Origin: Plantago elongata
Taxonomy: Eukaryota > Streptophyta > Magnoliopsida > Lamiales > Plantaginaceae
DNA length: 35,652 nucleotides
Assembly (NCBI GenBank): GCA_036897095.1
Contig: JAYMSP010001142.1
Span: 1 to 35,652 of the forward strand
Direction: 5' to 3'
A program made the translations under genes and the position numbers. The notes under the pieces were generated by a model. The model was given only the letters and a program-made list of their open reading frames with translations, ran no database searches and was not told the origin of the DNA. Below are positions 20,401-29,400 of the stretch, in pieces; the first letter of the stretch is position 1; each line of letters opens with the position of its first letter.

Positions 20401-23400
20401 GTAAAACAAATTTGAAATAGTAGAAGACAATTGATCTAGAACTTCGAAGAATCCTAATTTCCTGAAATTTGGCAGCATGTTTGATGACATTCGAACATGA
20501 AGAAATATGTACATCGTGATGATTCTCAGAGGAGATTTGCAAGTGGTGAAAAACATTGAAATGTTATAGTATATGCAGGGATCAAGTCCCACTAAAGGCA
20601 CTCCTAGGAGTCGCCGGGTGGGGATATATGTGTGAGTCGGGTGTGTTTTTTCATCACTCCTGAAAATTATTTCGTGTTTCAGTACATGGAGGAGGTTATG
20701 ACTTCTGTTGTTACTTTATTTTTATGGGATGAATGGATCAAGCCATATACAATTTGCATTGTTTCCATCGTACAATTCATGCATTAAAGAATTTTTACCT
20801 AGATTATGCTTGTATTTTGTAAGTATTTTTTATTTTTGAGAAACCAATGTTTAATATAAAGATTTCATGATCAATATTGGGGCATAAGTGTGTTTATTTA
20901 TTTACTATTGAATTCCTTTCAGGTGATTTGGCTGAAAGTTGAACTGTGCAAGCAGCTTGAGGAGAAGAGATCTTCTATACTCAGGTTAGTTATCAGATGC
21001 TGATAAACTATTTGGACGATTTACTTATTGATAATAAACATGAAAAGATTTTTCTCCATTGACTACTTTTCCAAAACACAAGTTTAATAGTTGATGGATT
21101 GATAATCTAGCTTTGGATTAGTTTTCTAATTGAGAAGCGATGAACTTTGTTGAAGTATGCTTCAGTGTATCAATTACTTGAGCATGAACATCAGTCCTGT
21201 CATGTAGGGCTGAAGAATTGGAAGCTGCATTGATGGAGATGGTCAAGCAAGATAACCGAAGGGAGTTGAGTGCTAGGGTACTTTACTAAACTATCTTTTG
21301 TTTGCAACGAAGTGCAGGTTCAGTTGGTAGAACACTTACCCTCCAACCAACAGGGGTTCAAGTCACATTTGACGTTAAAAAAAAAACTCAGCTATCTTTT
21401 TACATGCCTCCCTTTCAGAAAATTGCCTGATTTACATTAGTGTATGCATATGTTCTTTACTGTACACAATTTTTAGTAAGAAGGATGCATATGTTCTTTA
21501 CTGTACACAATTTTTAGTAAGGAGAGCACGTCTAAATTAGTGCATAAGTTAGCTGTTTACTATGCTTGAGTTACATGTATCCCTTTTTGCATCTCGCTTA
21601 TCAACATTTGATAAGAATGAACCCTGTTTTTATTCTTTTTTTTTTTTTTTTGGTTTAAATCTCCATAGCTTACTTTTTTGTTTCTGTTTCTGCTTAGAAA
21701 TTAGAATATCCAGGTACCAACTACCAACAGTGGACTTATGTTACAAGTGATTCTTGATGATGGGATTTTAGTGTCTTGGAAAAAAAACAATATAAACATT
21801 TACTGTTCTTTTAAAAGGCCAATAGTTTCAGGTGGAAAAAAACGATTGATGTTTCAAATCATGTTGCAGATTGAGCAACTGGAGCAAGAGGTTGCAGAGC
21901 TACGGCAGTCTCTATGTGATGCAAAAGAAGGCGAACGGGCAATGCTTCAGGTTTCTTTTTCCTCTTTGAAATTTAACTGGACAAAAGTGCTAGCCATTCA
22001 GCTTTCATGTTACACATATTCTGGAATTTTCTTTAGGTTCTGATGAAAGTTGAGCAAGAACAGAGGGTGACTGAAGATGGCAGACATTTTGCAGAACAAA
22101 AAGCAGCTGCGCAGAAATATGCAGTACATGTTCTTCAGGTTCTACGTTTTTACTTTCTATGCTTGAGTGACTATATGTAGTTATATCCAATAAATATATT
22201 CGATCCTTCCATATAACCACCAGTTTCCTCAAATTCTTAGATTGGTCTGATTGAATTCCCTACCAGATTTAACCTGTGATTCATTTGTTACATTCAAGGA
22301 TACGACATTTTTTGTCGCTCTATTTACTTCCACGAAAAGTTATATAAAGCAAGTCAAGCAAGAACCTTTTTCTTTTATTTTTTCCTGTGAACGGCATCTT
22401 TTTTTCTTTTTCTCTGGGGGAACAAAATTTAACTTTTCCATGGTCAATATGCACAAATGGCCTACTTAAAAAGGGGCACCAAGTACTCATGCAACGACGC
22501 ATGTAATTAGACAAATGTGGCCTCTCTATCATATTATTGTCTATTAGAGAAACAGGCCACCTGTTCACATAATTTCCAAAGCTTCTATCATGAAAAACCT
22601 GTTTGATATTACCGTCATCTCCATTGATTTTCTTCCCAAAAATGAACATATTTCTTGCTCTCCATATGCTAGACCAGGGTTGCCTGGTACGTGGATACAC
22701 AATACGCAATTCGTCATTTTTGAAGTACTGGTACTCTAGAGGGTATCACGGAGTACCAGTTCTTTGATTTTCAGAGTATGATTCACCTTACTTTTAGACG
22801 TGATACGTTAAATTATAGAGTACGATTCGTTAAATTATTATTATATAGTAGGGAGTTTCGTTCAATAATTATAATTGTAAGGCTATATTTTATATTAATT
22901 AATAAAAAAAAAGTATGGAGTCTTAGACAATAGACTAATAGTGTACAATAAGCCAGCTAATATAAAAAATAATTAAAATCTTTCAACCTTATCACTTATC
23001 CCAAATCCCAAAATCAAACCCAAGTTCCATCATACCTTCTTTCTTCTTCTTCTGCTCGCTTCTTTCTTCTTCGTCTTCTGATTCTGGTGAACTCGAGGCA
23101 GATCTCGAAAAGTTTCGGCCACAAAATTCGGAAAGACACGAGTTCGAAAATCTTCTTGGGTTAGTTTTTCTTTTAATTTTCTTCTATTTTACCGATTCTC
23201 CGTTCGATTCCCTATTTCTGGAGTGCCGAAACGCTATTTTTCGAACTTTAGTACGCGAATCTGGGAGATTTTAGAACGCGTATCTATGCAGCTCTGATTC
23301 GTGGAAAATGGCGTCCGATACGCATATCAGAGCGTACAGGAGCGCCAGCGAACTGCGTTTCGGAATGCACGAATTGATACGCGATTCTCCGTAGGGTTGA

Positions 23401-26400
23401 GCGTATTAGGCAACCCTGTGCTAGACACTGCTTCAACAACCATAGCTCTAAGATACAATTCCTTATTAACTCCTCCTGCCCTGCGGATCTACTACTCAAC
23501 CTCTTCCGATATGCATTCTCTTAATTCCAATCCACCGTGCCAAACATTTGTAGATAGCTTACTTCCAAAGAATATATGTTCAATGGGTTCGTCCTCTTTT
23601 GAACATAAAACATCTTTACTGTCCCTAAAGCCCTATCAATTCGTGAATAGATAGGATCCTGTGAGTGCCTATTATGCCAGGTGAAGTGATCTTCGATACT
23701 TTCCAGTTCATTCAAACCAACTGCATCCATCATATTCACCAGGTCATAATACGTTGAAGGTTGGATCAACGTCCCTTTAATTCTATCATGTGTTGTCAAA
23801 ACGTTGTTAAAACCCCCCCAATATCAGCCAACTCCCCTGCACCTGTGGGTGTAAATCTCTCGATATCCTGCCAAAGTACACGCCGAGCATAAACCGTTGT
23901 CAACCAGGTGATAAGGCTCCCTAAAAACTCCATAGTGGAGAAACTGTGCACTACCCGAAACCTGATTAACATCCACCTGCGTTGGGTTCCAGAGTATCCA
24001 AATCTGACTATTAGGATGATGATCATAGTTGACCGTGAAGTTCCACTTGTTACGCAATCTACGTATGATATCCACACTTTTTGCTTGTTTAACTCTTGTT
24101 TCTATTATTATAGCCAATGCAAAGTTCATTCCAGAGAGACGGGAGCTAATCTAAAAAGTTTTGCTATACTATTACACCCCCTCACAATCCATGATACAAT
24201 TATGGATCCGGCTCCGAAGCCGCATGAGGACCTTCCACAATCCTCAACGACTCAAAACCATCCTGACTAGTAAAATCCCTCTCTATACCTCCATCAGGTG
24301 GCACTATCATAGGGCCATTACCTTTGTCACGAGCCTACGAAGAACCCTCAACGCATTGCCATTCATTCCTTGGCTCACCATGCTGCTGCCCTGTTGCACC
24401 CGAATCATAGAACTGCTGCCTTCTTCAAAATTTCCACTGCCGAGGAGGCTACCAGACGCGCATGCCTCACCCGTGAGCTGCTAGGTGGGTGCAGATACAT
24501 CCATGATCCTGTCGACATTCCTCACCGACCAACCAACACTCCCCATTGTTTTTGTTGCACCCTAGGAACTGGCTTTCTAACTGTTGAGGTGCGCACATGA
24601 GGTGCACCAATTTTCATTCATACTCCACAGGTTGTATAATCATGTTCTCCTTCAAATCCTTTATCATGATGAAATCCCTTAGTTTCTTTGTAATGGACAC
24701 CTCTACCAGAATTCTTGCATATGTTACTCTGAGCCCACGGGGCAGTACATTCATCAGTGAACATCGGCTTACCCAAACTTTTGGAACCCCACATGTGGGG
24801 GTTTAATCCATATTTGCACAACACGCATTATATCATTCTTGAGAGAGAATCTAGTAACCCATTTCCTAAAAAACATTGTCATGTTATAGATCGTACAAGG
24901 TCCATTACTCATCACCGCATGAGTCTTCCATAATCTTGAATTTCAATATGTACCTTTTTTCATTGTAAAAAACCTCCGGTAAGCGGACAAAATTCCAGAA
25001 CTTCTCCATATATTGTTTCATAGCATTCATTGACAAATCCCCACCCAAAACGTACATAATGAGCGAGGTTTTTCAAAATTCAATCTCAGATTCGACATCC
25101 TCTTCCTCAATTTCAACTTCAATCTCTCCATCAATAATGGTCGGTGTTGAATAACTAATAGCTAATCCCTGAGACGCTTCCCTATTGGCTCGAATGATAT
25201 TGGTACATAATTTATTCGAATTAATAGTCCCATTCCCATCCATGTTAGAATTAACAGTGTTTTGTGTCTCCCTACGAGTTGTCGTCTATGCCCTATCTCC
25301 AGTCGCCTTTGTAGATGACGGTAAATCCTTCGGGTGCACTGGGCAGTTTAGGTCATCCTTGTTAGTCTGCTCATCTGACAAATTTGGGATCGTATAAGAT
25401 TGGGTCGTATCAAAAATCAATAAGCGATTTCGCCTCAAAATTTGACACATCGCGTTGTTCTTGCTCCATATCACGTTCAGAATTCCGGCCAATTTCTCTC
25501 ATCATCGATTCCATCTGCTCCACAGCTGAGGCGGCGTGAAGATCCGTCGCGGAGCTGTTTCGTGGTGGAGACGGCGAAGCCACCTTCTTATGTGGCCTGC
25601 CCCTCATCGTTTTCATCACCGCAATCCCTCAATAGACGCCGGAGACTGCCGCAGAAGCGTCGATCGTGTTCGAAAGCGCCAGTCCGAGTTTTTCTCAATT
25701 TTAGAGAGAGAAAATTTGCAGTCTTTCTTCTCCTATTTTCTTCAAATGAATTAAAACAAACCAATCTGCATTAACATAAACCCTAATTCAACTCGAAAAA
25801 GGGTAATTCATTATAAGAAACAACAACGTTACTTAAGTTCGTATATTTAATTAATTATTTGTAAGTGGATACTACAATAACATCGTAGTGTGTTCTTATA
25901 TTTTAGTAATATTACTAAGAAGCTTAAGTCGAAATTAAATTGAAAATTACTCCGTGGAAAATCACCCACTTGTAGCAACAACTTATCCTCCACATACACA
26001 CTTTCCCAATCCACTAGCCAGTCAATATCCTAATAATAAAAAAAAAAAAAAAAAGGTAAGGCTCAAACCTTAAATCAGCAGAATCACTTACAGGCGGTTT
26101 GATTCTATACTCCGGCAGTATCTGGAGCGTAATAATACTCCCAGATATAAATCAAACATCACAAAATCAAAATCAAAGCTTAGTGAATTACTAGGGTAGT
26201 TAATAAGGGTAGAAAAAGGTGTACAAGTGGGAGGAGCAAGAGCTTCGGGTAAAGAGAAAAACCACCGTCAATCTTCGGGTAGAGAGAATAGGGCAGGCGT
26301 AAGAAGTCAACCTGAACCAATGAACATGATATACCATCACAAATCCAGAAAACTATGTTTGATCTTTAATTTAATGGACTCTTATTTCATCGATTTAATC

Positions 26401-29400
26401 AATGAGCATGATATACCATCATTTTGTTCGAGAATCAGGGTTCTTGCAGAGAAACCGCGTTTGCTGGAAAAGGACTTATATTGAAACCGGATAATGAAAA
26501 CTACGACCCAGTTCTAGATTTTAAAACTCCACCCCGCAACATGGTCCGCAAAAAGGAGGGTGAAATGGGCATGCATTGAATATAGGCCATTTTTATGAGA
26601 AACTAGGATCTCTCTGAACTTTTCAAATATAGTAGAACTCTTACGTAGTCTATGTATATTTCTTCATTACCAGTCATATCATCATTACTCTTTTACAACA
26701 ATTTAAATTTAATGTTATTTATTTTACCACCGATCTTATTACATTCGAGTACTTGGAAAACTCCATGTACAATTTTTAACATTTTTTATACTTTTCCCAG
26801 ATATACAAACCGGTCAACGTGGTTAACCGTTAAAATCAACGATCAATTTTTTTAATTTATGACGTTGTTAAAAAATATTCTCTGAAAAAAATAAATAAAA
26901 AATGACATCATTATTGTTTACTGACGTCAAAAACATTGGTGGTTCCAACTCTGTCCTCAGGGGTACAGTAAGTTTGTCAAATTGAAGCCCTAACACATTT
27001 TTCAACTTTTCAGATTTGCCCATGGTATATTCCCGTCTTTTATGTGCTTCCGTTTTAGGGCACAGGAGTTCTAAACTTGAAAGTAATGCGAGGGTGTTAA
27101 ACTAACAAAAGATTAAGTAAATAATGGCGGAGCAAATGAACACATATAGAACCAATATAAAAAAAAATTATTAGGTTATTCATTAAAACAAAAAAATTCA
27201 CATCCCTTATGTTTTATGAATCACAAAATACACTCAAAACAATATAAAATGGCCAACATACTACTCTGTTTTCCTCTTCCGCTCGATCGTCATACATTTG
27301 ATTACTGGTTTTCATCCGTTGGTGAGCTAGCTAATTCATTCATCCAGATTACCAATATTAATCAAGTAGTAGTAATGATTTTCAAGATATCTTTGGATTA
27401 GTTTGTAATTTCTGGTATACACTATTCAGTAATTAACCCTTTTTCTATAATATGATGTTTGTTGAACTAACAAATGATTGGACTTGAGTCTTGAGTGATT
27501 GCGGATTGGATCTATTTATTATATATTTTCGTCGACTTGAATCAAGAATTCAACATGTTACACATCCCATGAGCAGGAAAAATACGACACTGCCATGGCT
27601 TCCCTCGCCCAGATGGAGAAGCGAGCTGTTATGGCTGAGACGATGCTTGAAGCGACATTGCAGTATCAATCTGGGAAGAGCAAATTAGTATCTTCCCCTC
27701 TGTAAGTCTGAAACTTAATAGACATGATATATTGCTTCTATTATAGAAAAACTGATTCCAGTATTCATATGCTGACCTGTGTTTATATTATAAAAGTGTG
27801 GTTTTCGTTCAACATTTATACCCTTGAATAACACTAGTGATCTATAACCTTGAATAATTGTATTGACATGTCTGTCATCCCTCAAGTTCACGCCATCAAA
27901 TGATAACATTTACTGTAGGGTTGGAGCAGATTCTTCGGGGGACATGGCATCAAGGAGGACAGGTCTACTATCTTTTGGCCTAGGTTGGCGGGATAGAAAT
28001 AAGGCAAGTTTATTAATTTTATTTTTTTTAATAAAAGGAACTAAGCTCCATATTTTATATTATCTCATGACGGTTTATGTGAACCAACGAACCTCAAGTA
28101 TCCCAAAATAGTTACAAGCCAAACATAAGAAATAGTGAAATTAACTATGCTGAGCGAACTAGACTAAAACATGTCTATCGAATGATGAACCCTAGACTCT
28201 TGATGTAGAACAACTTCCTAATTCAACATGTGCTCTATTAGGTAATATAGTAATACCACATCCATTTCATTAAGAACTTTCTAGGAGTTATTTCTCTAGG
28301 TTTAAAAAGAATGAATAAAATAATAGTTTATAAATTGTTGTATATTAATAAATTTGTAAGTAGGTGATAAAGTAAGATGGGGAATAAATAAAGTGATGAT
28401 AAAATAGAAAAGATAAATAATAAAGAATTAGGGATTTAAAACTTTTTGTTATTAGGTCAAAAAGTTAGAGGAACACTAAATAACTAGAGTTGGAAGTTTA
28501 TAATACAAGAGATGTTGGGATTGGATGCTATAGAATTTGAGTGTCCTTTTTCATTCAAAATTGAATTTTTTTTTTTTATAAAATATTCAATTTGAGTGGA
28601 GAGTTGGCCGCTCCAGCTGTATAACAAACAGGGCATAACAAAAGTAACTTCCTAAAGAAAACTATACGCTTAACTTGCTATCACTACTAAAAGTCTATAT
28701 GGAAAAAAGGTCTTAGTCTGCTTAGGGACATCTCCTTAGCTTTCCCCTTCAATCTTTGATTCTCTCAAACCTTTTCAAGTTCCTTGCTACCATATGTACA
28801 GTTCCTGTCATCGAGACTTTTCCCTGCATAATATGATTGTCTTCGCAAATATGGGCAATGTGGAGGAAAGTCCCTTTAAGTAGAATTAACTCTTGTCCAC
28901 ACAAACAAAGTTTTGCCCCGAATCGACATCACAATGAAGCTCGTCTTTACATGAATCCCTGGTAACGTTATACAGGAACACCTTTGACTATGCCTTTTGG
29001 AGTTGTCATTGACCCATTTGCTAGGATCATGGTGCTACATAATGGTACCAATCTGTTAAACCAAGCTGATAGTCATAACATTTACCCCAACTCCTGAATC
29101 AATATTTCAATCCCATTATTGGAATTTTTATTCCCACCAGAAAATCTAACTCTGGATATTAGTAGTTACCGATGCATCTTTCCATAAATATAATGGATTC
29201 TCACTTATTCTTCGGATTCAAATCATACGGCATGAAGAGCGGGTTAACTTTTTCTGACAGCTATGAAGATTCTTCCTCGTCATAATTTTTCCTTCAGATA
29301 CATCTTTTGTACTTCATTCGTCATCATCTAAATCGATCTCGATAGAGACTTTTTGTTCATACTTGGGCATCTTAACTTCTTCGTTCATTTGCCTCTCACA

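Noticed and set aside
20217..21391. Candidate tRNA genes from the A/B-box-like sequences
   Set aside because: No cloverleaf can be closed, and A tails with target duplications show they are SINEs.
23301..23654. 117-codon open frame running out of the hAT element
   Set aside because: It crosses the hAT right end into LINE sequence antisense to its coding strand; no transposase motif is visible.
23908..24600. Overlapping + strand open frames (for example 120 and 107 codons)
   Set aside because: They are shadows of the minus-strand LINE endonuclease and ORF1 region.
25442..25774. 110-codon + strand open frame
   Set aside because: It is antisense to the LINE leader and ORF1 start and has no recognisable features.
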